This document shows, in pieces, positions 23,732-31,736 of a stretch of DNA of 64,000 nucleotides (the first letter of the stretch is position 1; each line of letters opens with the position of its first letter). The notes beneath the pieces are model-generated. The model was not told where the DNA came from, made no database searches, and worked only from the letters and a program-made list of their open reading frames with translations. Position numbers and translations under genes: made by a program. This DNA is from Bacteroidetes bacterium UBA1312 (GTDB taxonomy: Bacteria; Bacteroidota; Bacteroidia; Chitinophagales; Chitinophagaceae), in contig DBTQ01000034.1 in assembly GCA_002307135.1 (NCBI GenBank), forward strand, positions 124,001-188,000, in the 5' to 3' direction.

Positions 23732-26569
23732 ATGGCCGAAAAGAAATTATTCCTACTTGATGCGATGGCACTTATCTATCGCGCATATTTCGCATTAGCG
23801 CGTAGCCCGCGTGTCACCTCCGGTGGAAAGAACACGAATGCCCAATTTGGATTTACCAATACTTTGGTAGAGTTACTCACAAAAGAAAAACCTTCCCACT
23901 TGGCCGTAGTATTCGATACCAAAGCAGCTACCGTTCGCCACGACGACTTTTCGGATTACAAAGCCAATCGGGAAGCTGCGCCTGACGATCTTATTCTGTC
24001 TATACCGGATATAAAGCGGATCATCAAAGGATTTAACCTACCATGCATGGAGCTTGATGGTTATGAGGCGGATGACCTCATAGGTACACTAGCTTGGGAG
24101 GCTGCAGACTTAGGCTATACCGTATATATGGTAACGCCTGACAAAGATTATGGACAATTGGTTCGTGATGATATTTTTATGTACAAACCGGCAGCATTTG
24201 GACAAGGTCCACAAATACTGGGCCCGAAAGAAATATGTGCAAAATGGGATATTAAACGGGTAGATCAAGTAATTGATTTACTTGGATTGATGGGCGATGC
24301 AAGCGATAATATCCCTGGCATCAAAGGAGTAGGAGAGAAGACAGCTGCAAAATTATTAGGAGAATACGACACGCTCGAAAATGTATTGGAACACGCAGAT
24401 GAGATAAAAGGTGCCCTAGGTGAAAAAATACGTGCAGGAAAGGAAAGCGCAATCATGTCAAAAAAATTGGCAACAATAATAACTAATGTTCCTGTAGCAT
24501 TTCACGAAGGCGACTTTCGAGTAGAGGAATGGAACAAAGAAGCATTACAGGAAGTATTTGCAGAACTGGAATTCCGTACAATGGCCACAAGAATTTTGGG
24601 CATTGGTACAACAATAAATACACCTGTTGCTAATACAGACTTATTTGGGAATACCGTAAAAACAAAAACTCCTGTTGCCCCAAAAGGACTTCCGACAAAT
24701 GAGCCTGCAGCCAATATGCAACAGATGCTGTTTGATTTATTACCGCAAAGTATCAATAATATCAGCAATACACCACACGAATATATTTTGCTAGCAGCTG
24801 ATCAATTAGAAGATTTTTTAAATAAACTGGCCAATCAAAAATCCGTTTGCTTTGATACTGAAAGCACCAATATTGATGCCAATCTTGCAGAGCTTGTAGG
24901 GATGAGTTTTTCCTGGCAAAAAGGAACAGCTTATTATTTACCGTTGCCAATAGAACGTGACTTAGTAATTACGCTGCTCGAAAAATTTCGCGCTATATGG
25001 GAAGATCAGAACAGAGAATGGATCGGGCAAAATATTAAGTATGACATGCTTTTGTTGAAGTGGTATGGCTTTGAATTAAAGGGTAGTATTTACGATACAA
25101 TGCTGGCTCATTATGTTATAGAGCCGGAAGGTAAAAGGAATATGGACATACTCAGCACCAAATATTTGAATTATGAACCCGTATCTATTGAAACGCTAAT
25201 TGGAAAAAAGGGCAAAGGACAAGGCAATATGCGGGATGCTGAACTCGAAGCAGTAAAGGAATATGCTGCTGAAGATGCAGATGTAACGCTGCAATTGAAA
25301 ACCGTATTCGATCCACTATTGAAAGAAAAAGAAGTTGAGGTTGTTTTCCAGACTATTGAAAATCCACTTGTGCCGGTACTTACTGACATTGAGTTTGAAG
25401 GAATTCGAATAGACGAATCTTTTTTGAACAGTTATTCGAAAGATTTAGAGCTTGACATTAAGCGTGCTGAAGAAAGCGTCTATGAACAAGCCGGCCTGAA
25501 ATTCAACCTAGCCTCACCAAAGCAATTAGGCGAAGTGCTGTTTGAGCACATGCAACTCGACCCTAAAGCGAAAAAAACAAAAACAGGTCAATATGCAACA
25601 GGCGAAGATATTTTAGAGAAATTACGCAGCAAGCATGTAATTGTTGACAACATTCTAGTATTTCGTGAACTGAGCAAATTGAAGAGTACTTATGTAGATT
25701 CGTTGCCATTACTGATTAACCCAAAGACGGGCAGAGTACACACTTCATTTAATCAGGCAGTAGCAGTTACAGGTAGATTGAGTAGCAATAATCCGAATTT
25801 ACAAAACATCCCTATACGAACAGAACGAGGTAGAGAAATTCGAAAAGCCTTTATTCCACGTGATGCAGATCATATACTAATTTCTGCGGATTACTCGCAA
25901 ATAGAATTACGTATTGTTGCTTCAATCAGTGGTGATGAACGCATGATACAAGCATTCAAAGAGGATAAAGACATCCATACTGCAACAGCAGCAAATGTAT
26001 ATGGTATTGCCGAAAGCGAGGTGGATAAAACAATGCGTCGTAACGCAAAAGCTGTAAACTTTGGTATCATTTATGGTCAATCGGCATTTGGTTTGGCAGA
26101 AAATTTGGGCATTTCGCGCACAGAAGCGAAAACCATTATTGATAGCTATTTTGAACAGTTTGCCGGCATCAAAAAATACATGAACAGTACAATAGCTTTT
26201 GCACATGACCATAGTTTTGTTCAAACAATTGCAGGCCGAAAACGTTGGTTGCCAGACATACATAGTGCTAATCAAGTAGTACGTGGCTATGCTGAACGCA
26301 ATGCCATCAATATGCCCATACAGGGTACTGCAGCCGATATGATAAAGCTGGCAATGATAGCAGTGCACAAGGCGATTAAAGCAGAAGGCCTGAAAACCAA
26401 AATGATTTTACAAGTACACGATGAATTAGTTTTTGATGTACCTCGCAACGAAATAGAAATTGTTCGTCCTATAATCATCCGCGAAATGGAAAATGCAATG
26501 GTACTACCAAACGGTGTACCCATCAAAGCAGAAAGCGGTGTGGGCGATAACTGGTTGGAAGCACATTGA
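23732..26569 (+). CDS. polA: DNA polymerase I
   Basis: A 945-residue polymerase. The start is placed at the ATG at 23732 (MAEKKLFLLDAMALIYRAYF); an earlier in-frame ATG at 23657 lies inside the preceding terminator. The 5'-3' exonuclease spans about 1-290 (LLGLMGDASDNIPGIKGVGE). The 3'-5' exonuclease starts around residue 363 with DTES and keeps SIYDTMLAHY and YAAEDAD, so proofreading looks intact. Polymerase motif A is DYSQIELRIVAS, motif B RRNAKAVNFGIIYGQ and motif C QVHDELVFDVP. First gene of an operon with a small membrane protein, an ArsC-like protein and YceH. Confidence 0.96.
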   Translation: MAEKKLFLLDAMALIYRAYFALARSPRVTSGGKNTNAQFGFTNTLVELLTKEKPSHLAVVFDTKAATVRHDDFSDYKANREAAPDDLILSIPDIKRIIKGFNLPCMELDGYEADDLIGTLAWEAADLGYTVYMVTPDKDYGQLVRDDIFMYKPAAFGQGPQILGPKEICAKWDIKRVDQVIDLLGLMGDASDNIPGIKGVGEKTAAKLLGEYDTLENVLEHADEIKGALGEKIRAGKESAIMSKKLATIITNVPVAFHEGDFRVEEWNKEALQEVFAELEFRTMATRILGIGTTINTPVANTDLFGNTVKTKTPVAPKGLPTNEPAANMQQMLFDLLPQSINNISNTPHEYILLAADQLEDFLNKLANQKSVCFDTESTNIDANLAELVGMSFSWQKGTAYYLPLPIERDLVITLLEKFRAIWEDQNREWIGQNIKYDMLLLKWYGFELKGSIYDTMLAHYVIEPEGKRNMDILSTKYLNYEPVSIETLIGKKGKGQGNMRDAELEAVKEYAAEDADVTLQLKTVFDPLLKEKEVEVVFQTIENPLVPVLTDIEFEGIRIDESFLNSYSKDLELDIKRAEESVYEQAGLKFNLASPKQLGEVLFEHMQLDPKAKKTKTGQYATGEDILEKLRSKHVIVDNILVFRELSKLKSTYVDSLPLLINPKTGRVHTSFNQAVAVTGRLSSNNPNLQNIPIRTERGREIRKAFIPRDADHILISADYSQIELRIVASISGDERMIQAFKEDKDIHTATAANVYGIAESEVDKTMRRNAKAVNFGIIYGQSAFGLAENLGISRTEAKTIIDSYFEQFAGIKKYMNSTIAFAHDHSFVQTIAGRKRWLPDIHSANQVVRGYAERNAINMPIQGTAADMIKLAMIAVHKAIKAEGLKTKMILQVHDELVFDVPRNEIEIVRPIIIREMENAMVLPNGVPIKAESGVGDNWLEAH

Positions 26570-26586
26570 TTTTAATGAAATAATGT

Positions 26587-26769
26587 ATGAAAAACAATAA
26601 AAAACCTTGGTGGTCCTATTGCAGCTATTTAGCTGGCGTTTCTTTTATTTCGGGCAAGTTGCTTGTTGACAAATATGAAACGCTTGGCTTCGCGTTATTT
26701 TTATTAGGTATTCCTCTTGCTTTTCTATATTTTTTCAATAAAGCCGGTAACAAAAACATGGACTTATAA
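26587..26769 (+). CDS. Small two-helix membrane protein
   Basis: A 60-residue protein with a basic N terminus (MKNNKKPWWSYC) and two hydrophobic stretches, the second being GFALFLLGIPLAFLYFF, joined by a short KLLVDKYETL linker. I do not recognise a family. It sits 17 bases after polA, and its stop is one base before the ATG of the ArsC-like gene, so it is packed into that operon. This supports a real gene despite its size. Function unknown. Confidence 0.6.
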   Translation: MKNNKKPWWSYCSYLAGVSFISGKLLVDKYETLGFALFLLGIPLAFLYFFNKAGNKNMDL

Positions 26770-26770
26770 A

Positions 26771-27130
26771 ATGAACAACAAATTCTACCACCTCTCCACT
26801 TGTAGCACTTGCAAACGCATTATTAAAGATGCAGGGATTAGTGCGAATAATTTCGAAATGCAAGATATTAAAACGAACAAGATAACTTCTGACCAATTAG
26901 ATGAAATGAAAGATCTTGCAGGATCTTATGAAGCATTATTTAGTCGCCGATCGCAACAATATGCTGCCATGGGTTTAAAAGAAAAGAACCTTACAGAACA
27001 GGATTATCGACAATTAATACTCGATGAATATACTTTTCTGAAAAGACCTGTCGCAATTGTGAACAAAGAAATTTTTATAGGAAATACTAAGGAAAATATT
27101 ACCGCCTTGCAGGAAAAATTAGCTGAATAA
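26771..27130 (+). CDS. ArsC/Spx-family thioredoxin-fold protein
   Basis: A 119-residue protein of the arsenate reductase family. The start is the ATG at 26771, just after the previous stop. The active-site-like motif is HLSTCSTCKRII (Cys11-x-x-Cys14), followed by FEMQDIKTNKITSDQLDEM and, near the end, FLKRPVAIVNKEIFIGN, which carries the conserved cis-proline region. A CxxC at this site is closer to Spx/YffB-like members than to the classic ArsC CX5R. No ars genes are adjacent, so arsenate reduction is doubtful; a general thiol role is as likely. Confidence 0.8.
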   Translation: MNNKFYHLSTCSTCKRIIKDAGISANNFEMQDIKTNKITSDQLDEMKDLAGSYEALFSRRSQQYAAMGLKEKNLTEQDYRQLILDEYTFLKRPVAIVNKEIFIGNTKENITALQEKLAE

Positions 27131-27156
27131 TTTAGGATCATTTTTACCTTTCAATA

Positions 27157-27810
27157 ATGGAAACACAAGAACAAACCTTGCCTATTCTGGACAGTGAAGA
27201 AATTCGCGCACTCGGCGCTTTGATTGAAAAGTCAAGAGCCACACCCGAATATTATCCAATGACGATTAACGGTCTTACTGCGGCCTGTAATCAAAAGTCT
27301 TCGCGCAAACCTGTAGTCACTTATGACGAAGCAACCGTAGTACTGATATTAGATAGGCTCAAGCGTAAAGGACTTGTTGCTACTGCCACTGGTGGTGGTA
27401 GCCGCACAGTGAAGTATAAACATAATCTTGCTTTAGTATATCCACTCACTCCTGATGAACTGGCCGTTTTGTGTTTGCTATTTTTACGTGGCCCACAAAC
27501 ACCTGGTGAAATAAATACCAATTCCGGCAGGCTTTATGAATTTGACAACCTTGAGGAAGTACAAGCTGTTTTGGAAAAATTATCAAGCGGGGAGACTATA
27601 TTTATAAAGCAACTGGCTCGTCAAACAGGACAAAAAGAAATGCGTTTTATGCATTTATTTGGTACTGATGAATTGATTGAAGAATATCTTCAAGAACCCG
27701 AACCAACAAAAGTATCTAACGATTACGAAACACGATTGTCAACAGTAGAAATAGAACTTGCCGAGCTTAAAGAAGCATTCCATAAGTTGATGAAGGAATT
27801 AATGGGGTAA
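27157..27810 (+). CDS. YceH family (DUF480) protein
   Basis: A 217-residue protein with tandem winged-helix domains. The DUF480 signature is clear: LDSEEIRALGALIEKSRATPEYYPMT, then NGLTAACNQKSSRKPV, and the second domain starts LAVLCLLFLRGPQTPGEINT. The C terminus ends in a short coiled coil (TVEIELAELKEAFHKLM). The biochemical role is unknown; winged helices suggest nucleic-acid or protein binding. It is the last gene of the polA operon (26-base gap after the ArsC-like gene) and converges on a GNAT gene. ATG start. Confidence 0.9.
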   Translation: METQEQTLPILDSEEIRALGALIEKSRATPEYYPMTINGLTAACNQKSSRKPVVTYDEATVVLILDRLKRKGLVATATGGGSRTVKYKHNLALVYPLTPDELAVLCLLFLRGPQTPGEINTNSGRLYEFDNLEEVQAVLEKLSSGETIFIKQLARQTGQKEMRFMHLFGTDELIEEYLQEPEPTKVSNDYETRLSTVEIELAELKEAFHKLMKELMG

Positions 27811-27821
27811 GCCTGTTTTTA

Positions 27822-28979
27822 CTAAACATTTGTTTTCATAGGGTGTCGTTCTTCCCATGCTCCTTCTTGCTGATATTGCTTTGTCATCTGTGTATTAACA
27901 AGCTGACGCAAGTATCGATTGTTGATATATAGATAGGTATGCAAATAGTGTGGCGTACAGCCCAATCTTGCTTTAGCTTCAAGTGCAGTACGACCTAAAA
28001 TCAATTTATCTTTTCGTGCAACAATGCCTTGCTCTATACTCAGGTAAAGAATATTGAAATACAATTGCAATTCGCTGTTTCGCTCATAATCAAAGCCAAT
28101 ATAAAACATATCAAAGGCCGTTTCGTGCAGCCATGCAGATGCAAATGCAATCATTTTATCAGCTTCGTAAAACCCCCATATCTTCAGCTTTTCTTTATAA
28201 AAAGATTTGAGTGTAGGTATAAATGCTTCATTAAGCAATCCTAAACGGACTGATTGCTTTTCGCTCACTTGTTTATAGAGTCTGTATATATTTACCGATT
28301 CATTTTTTACTTCCTCTTCCGACAATTCTTTTATATGCAATGGTTTTATGCCTGTCCTTACTTTACGCAATTTTTGAGCATATTTATGTTTGAGTGACGC
28401 CTCATAATCGGTAAAAGATTCCCAAATATCTGGCAATGACATTTCCATCGAAATATCATTACGCAAAATGCTGTAATGTGGTGCGAAATTTTGAAAATAA
28501 TCTACCAAATATTCAGGTGCATCTTTTATCAAAGCTGCCATGGCACAAGTTTCGTTAACCAGTACTTGTATCATGGCATCATAAGCTCTGAAAGCTTCTA
28601 AATTAGTCAAGTGTATGGTATAAAATGTCGGCATTTCATGGCGAAACAAATGACCCGCTACCAATAGTTTGGGACGAAACATGGACAATAACCCTGAAAC
28701 AAGTACACGCTGAACAGAGCTAAGAAATATTTTATTGATGTGCTTGCCTTTGAGCGACAATACTTGAAAATACGCAATGGCGGATGGTTTTTCTGTATCA
28801 CCATAACAAGCATAATAGGTTGCAATATCAGGCAACTGAATCGTTTCATACAATGCTAGTTGATTGGATTGCAATGCATGACCATCCGGCAAGAATTTGT
28901 CCCAACTCTTTGGTAATTCTTCTGATGATTTATAAATACAGGTATTTAGTATTTTTCCTTTGCCAGAGGTTGTTTTCAT
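27822..28979 (-). CDS. GNAT-fold acyltransferase, BioF2/FemAB-like
   Basis: A 385-residue protein built like two linked GNAT domains, as in the peptidogalycan/FemAB-like acyltransferases of pfam BioF2/DUF482 type. Useful segments are SLKHKYAQKLRKVRTGIKPL in the middle, KIWGFYEADKMIAFASAWLH for a GNAT beta-sheet, DMFYIGFDYERNSELQLYF, and LGRTALEAKARLGC near the end. There is no signal peptide, so it is cytoplasmic. The acceptor is unknown; amino-acid or acyl transfer in envelope synthesis is plausible but not shown. Converges on yceH. Confidence 0.72.
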   Translation of the reverse strand: MKTTSGKGKILNTCIYKSSEELPKSWDKFLPDGHALQSNQLALYETIQLPDIATYYACYGDTEKPSAIAYFQVLSLKGKHINKIFLSSVQRVLVSGLLSMFRPKLLVAGHLFRHEMPTFYTIHLTNLEAFRAYDAMIQVLVNETCAMAALIKDAPEYLVDYFQNFAPHYSILRNDISMEMSLPDIWESFTDYEASLKHKYAQKLRKVRTGIKPLHIKELSEEEVKNESVNIYRLYKQVSEKQSVRLGLLNEAFIPTLKSFYKEKLKIWGFYEADKMIAFASAWLHETAFDMFYIGFDYERNSELQLYFNILYLSIEQGIVARKDKLILGRTALEAKARLGCTPHYLHTYLYINNRYLRQLVNTQMTKQYQQEGAWEERHPMKTNV

Positions 28980-29185
28980 AATGCCTTTTTGCTATGCAGA
29001 CGCAAGTTACAAGTTTTACCATGCTCTTGTTTATTTTAAAATAATGCATCATAAAAGAAGAAGATGAAAATATAAGCCGAGCGTATTATTTCTGACTTGA
29101 TTTTATTGCTCCAATATTCTATCCTATTAAGGTCAAATCCTATGGTACACAGTGCACACAAAATTTACAAATACAAAGTTTTGAC

Positions 29186-29193
29186 TAAATTTG
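29186..29193 (+). promoter_or_regulatory. -7 box abutting the WYL regulator start
   Basis: TAAATTTG ends only 3 bases before the ATG at 29197, which suggests a leaderless or nearly leaderless mRNA. Confidence 0.35.
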
Positions 29194-29196
29194 ACA

Positions 29197-29916
29197 ATGC
29201 TCGACAATGAAACTTCTAGACTTTCTCGATTAGTGACTATATTGATTTTATTACAATCAAAACGACTTGTTACAGCATCCTTCATTGCCCAAAAATTCGG
29301 CATTAGTACTCGAACTGCTTATCGCGATATTAAAGCTTTAGAAGATGCCGGAGTGCCAATTTTGACAGAAGAAGGAAAGGGTTATTCATTAATGCATGGC
29401 TACAATATTCCTCCGGTAATGTTTAATGAAAAGGAAGCAAATGCACTCATTACAGCGCAACAATTAGTTGCAACAAACAAGGATGCTTCATTTGTAAAAA
29501 ACTATATTGATGCCATAACAAAAATAAAGGCTGTTCTAAAATATAATACGAAAGACAAAGCGGACTTACTCGCCGCACGGATTCATTTTCGAATTAATCC
29601 AAACCTTGAAAGAACCAGCAATTATCTTTCAGAAATTCAATTAGCAATTACAAATTTGAAGGTTATAGTAATCAATTATTGTTCCGAAAATAGCGAAATA
29701 ACTACAAGAAAGGTAGAACCTCTTGCGCTATACAGTACACAAGAGAATTGGATTTTAATTGCCTATTGTCACTTAAGGAAAGAGCGGCGATCTTTTAGAT
29801 TAGATAGAATTAAAGAACTGTATGTATTAGATGAGGTATTTAAAGCATCAGATTTTACACTTCAGTCACACTTTGAAGCTTGTGCATTGAAAAACAATTC
29901 AGAACCCTTGACATAA
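29197..29916 (+). CDS. YafY-type HTH/WYL transcriptional regulator
   Basis: A 239-residue regulator. The N-terminal DeoR-like helix-turn-helix reads LVTASFIAQKFGISTRTAYRDIKALEDAGVP (residues about 22-52), followed by a WYL domain that binds small ligands or nucleic acid (KVIVINYCSENSEITTRKVEP, WILIAYCHLRKERRSFRLDR). The ATG at 29197 is preferred to a TTG six bases upstream. It is followed 51 bases later by a GyrI-like effector-binding gene and then a DUF1801 gene. Such WYL, GyrI and DUF1801 trios are common stress or xenobiotic-type accessory clusters. Ligand and targets unknown. Confidence 0.9.
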   Translation: MLDNETSRLSRLVTILILLQSKRLVTASFIAQKFGISTRTAYRDIKALEDAGVPILTEEGKGYSLMHGYNIPPVMFNEKEANALITAQQLVATNKDASFVKNYIDAITKIKAVLKYNTKDKADLLAARIHFRINPNLERTSNYLSEIQLAITNLKVIVINYCSENSEITTRKVEPLALYSTQENWILIAYCHLRKERRSFRLDRIKELYVLDEVFKASDFTLQSHFEACALKNNSEPLT

Positions 29917-29967
29917 GGCTGTCATAAGCGTACATTATTTTTGTTGAATCATTAAAAAGTAAATAAA

Positions 29968-30357
29968 ATGAACACAAAATCAATTGATCATTTTTATGTG
30001 ATGGGTATTGCTGTTAGAACAACTAACGAGCATGGAAAGTCTATGATAGACATTCCAAAATTATGGGAGCAATTTTTTTCTGAAAATATTATGGACAAAA
30101 TTCCAAACAAAATAAACAATACGCTTTATTGTGTTTATACCGATTATGAAGGGGATTATACAATGCCTTATACAACTTTACTAGGATGCAAAGTGAGTAA
30201 TTTAGACTCAATGCCAAATGGCTTACTAGGCAAATCTATTGGTGGTGGTCAATATTCTGTATTTACTGCTAAAGGAAGGATCACTGATGGGATTGTTTAT
30301 GAAGAATGGTTAAAAATTTGGGCATCAGGTATGAACAGGGCCTACAGCAGATTTTGA
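29968..30357 (+). CDS. GyrI-like effector-binding domain protein, frameshifted near its 3' end
   Basis: A stand-alone AraC-type effector-binding (GyrI-like/Cass2) domain, which binds small drug-like molecules. Family motifs: DHFYVMGIAVRTTN, DIPKLWEQFF, YCVYTDYEGDYT, GGGQYSVFTAKG and VYEEWLKIW. The frame ends at a TGA at 30355-30357 after about 129 residues. However, the expected C-terminal strand (DFEVYGIKAENPNDAEVDIL) is encoded immediately after in the +1 frame, ending at a TAA at 30422-30424. Removing one G from the GGG run at 30338-30340 joins the two frames into a normal 152-residue protein. A recent mutation or a sequencing error is likely. Confidence 0.8.
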   Translation: MNTKSIDHFYVMGIAVRTTNEHGKSMIDIPKLWEQFFSENIMDKIPNKINNTLYCVYTDYEGDYTMPYTTLLGCKVSNLDSMPNGLLGKSIGGGQYSVFTAKGRITDGIVYEEWLKIWASGMNRAYSRF

Positions 30358-30424
30358 AGTTTACGGTATAAAAGCTGAGAATCCTAATGATGCAGAAGTT
30401 GATATTTTAATAGCAGTCCAATAA
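30350..30424 (+). other. Displaced C-terminal codons of the GyrI-like gene
   Basis: From 30350 a +1 frame reads DFEVYGIKAENPNDAEVDIL and stops at 30422-30424. It matches the normal C terminus of GyrI-like domains and has no start of its own. It shows the frameshift in the preceding gene. Confidence 0.8.
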
Positions 30425-30428
30425 TAAT

Positions 30429-30776
30429 ATGCTTCGACCGATTGATAATTATTTTTTGCAACAGGATGAACCCACAAAAAGTTGTTTGCATTTTTTGCGA
30501 ACGTATATGCTCACAAAAGATGAATGTATTACAGAATGTTGGAAATATAGAATGCCATTTTATTGCTACAATGATAGGATGCTCTGTTATTTATGGGTGC
30601 ACAAAAAGTACAAACAACCCTATATTGGTTTTGTAGATGGAAAAAATATTCATCATCCGGATTTAATTGTTGAAAAACGGGCAAGAATGAAAATACTATT
30701 GATTGACCCTACAAAAGATATTCCTATTGAAAAAATGGATGACCTTTTGAATGTTGCGATTGCATTTTATAAATAA
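30429..30776 (+). CDS. DUF1801 family protein (YdhG-like)
   Basis: A 115-residue protein with the DUF1801 fold: KSCLHFLRTYMLTKDECITE, WKYRMPFYCYNDRMLCYLW, YKQPYIGFVDGKNIHHPDL, and the C-terminal IDPTKDIPIEKMDDLL. The family, related to YdhG and iron-chaperone-like proteins such as Fra, has no settled function in bacteria. It lies 4 bases after the restored end of the GyrI-like frame, so the two were probably a coupled pair behind the WYL regulator. ATG start, soluble, no signal peptide. Confidence 0.85.
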   Translation: MLRPIDNYFLQQDEPTKSCLHFLRTYMLTKDECITECWKYRMPFYCYNDRMLCYLWVHKKYKQPYIGFVDGKNIHHPDLIVEKRARMKILLIDPTKDIPIEKMDDLLNVAIAFYK

Positions 30777-30788
30777 TGAAACTGCTGC

Positions 30789-31364
30789 TTATTGTTTAAA
30801 TAACATGAGTACTTCCTCCGGAGTATTATCTTCAGTTAGCTGGCTTTGAAATTTTTGATTCAATAACGCAACTACACGTTTGCTAAGTTTATGGGCCCGG
30901 AAATAAGATTCCAGAGGACGGGAAAATTTTCCATTACTAAAATAATATTCGATAGCATATTTCACGTTTTTGGATCTGGCTTTTGATAAAATCTGATTGT
31001 ATAAAGCCAACTCATTTTTGGATACCACCAGCTTATAAAAATTATTCCGATCCGGCATATGATCAAGTGTATCGATCATACCATTCTCCTGGTTTAAAAT
31101 CAGTCTCTGTATTTTACCGTAACGGATAAATTGTTTTGAATCATCGTTGGCTTTTATACCATCCGACCGGAAATGAAATGATCCGGAAACGGTATCGTGC
31201 ACCATTTGTGCTGTGCAATTGATAGACAGTCCATTAAACCGCTGCATTTCAGTATAGCTATGAGCAGTATAACTATGAGCAATAACTTTAACTTTGGCCT
31301 GGCTAAGGGAAGAAAAAAGAATACTGTAAAGAATGGTTAACCCGATTCGTTTCATAATAAGCAT
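30789..31364 (-). CDS. Secreted protein of unknown function
   Basis: About 191 residues. Two ATGs are possible (31364, or 31355 starting MKRIGLTILYSIL); both give a cleavable signal peptide ending at SLSQA. The mature protein begins with a perfect five-residue tandem, AHSYTAHSYT, from a 15-base duplication at about 31252-31281. The rest mixes beta-rich and helical segments (IQRLILNQENGMIDTLDHM, KSYFRAHKLSKRVVALLN-type helix). I do not recognise a family. Likely periplasmic. Confidence 0.65.
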   Translation of the reverse strand: MLIMKRIGLTILYSILFSSLSQAKVKVIAHSYTAHSYTEMQRFNGLSINCTAQMVHDTVSGSFHFRSDGIKANDDSKQFIRYGKIQRLILNQENGMIDTLDHMPDRNNFYKLVVSKNELALYNQILSKARSKNVKYAIEYYFSNGKFSRPLESYFRAHKLSKRVVALLNQKFQSQLTEDNTPEEVLMLFKQ

Positions 31365-31387
31365 GATTTTATGCTTCGTAAGACTAT

Positions 31388-31434
31388 ATAAAAAGAGCGT
31401 GGTTTAAAGAGATCAGAAATTTTAACCATACGCT
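31388..31434 (-). terminator. Imperfect terminator after cbpM
   Basis: On the minus strand AGCGTATGGTTAAA and TTTAAACCACGCT form an imperfect stem, followed by CTTTTTATAT, just downstream of cbpM. Confidence 0.5.
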
Positions 31435-31442
31435 ATTAAAAA

Positions 31443-31736
31443 TTAATTTTCGTACAAGCGCAATCTGTTTTTCAGGCCAACAATTTCGCTTTGTAAATCG
31501 TCAATTTTACCCAGCAGATTAAAAACAACATCAAGTCCTTCAATGTTTACATTGAGTTCCAAATGTATCCTTATCATTTTTTCAAGATCGTTTATCTTGT
31601 CTTCATGAATATATGGCTCCTGTTCAATACTTATAATTTCTATTAAACCATGCTCACTTAAGCTACTAAAAAAAGAAAATTGAACTTGATAGTGTGTACA
31701 TAATTGATTCAAAGGAATGAAGTTTTCTACGTTCAT
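31443..31736 (-). CDS. cbpM: Chaperone modulator CbpM-like (MerR-type) protein
   Basis: A 97-residue MerR-like helix-turn-helix/coiled-coil protein. The N-terminal part reads FIPLNQLCTHYQVQFSFFSS, then GLIEIISIEQEPYI, and the second half is helical (LEKMIRIHLELNVNIEGLDV, DDLQSEIVGLKNRLRLYE). In Escherichia coli, CbpM binds the J domain of CbpA and blocks its co-chaperone and DNA-binding activity. Its ATG overlaps the cbpA stop by 4 bases, which strongly supports the pairing. Assignment relies on length, fold and context rather than strong identity. Confidence 0.85.
   Translation of the reverse strand: MNVENFIPLNQLCTHYQVQFSFFSSLSEHGLIEIISIEQEPYIHEDKINDLEKMIRIHLELNVNIEGLDVVFNLLGKIDDLQSEIVGLKNRLRLYEN

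Noticed and set aside
26771..27130. Arsenate resistance operon
   Set aside because: The protein has a CxxC motif rather than the classical ArsC site, and no ars transporter or regulator lies nearby.
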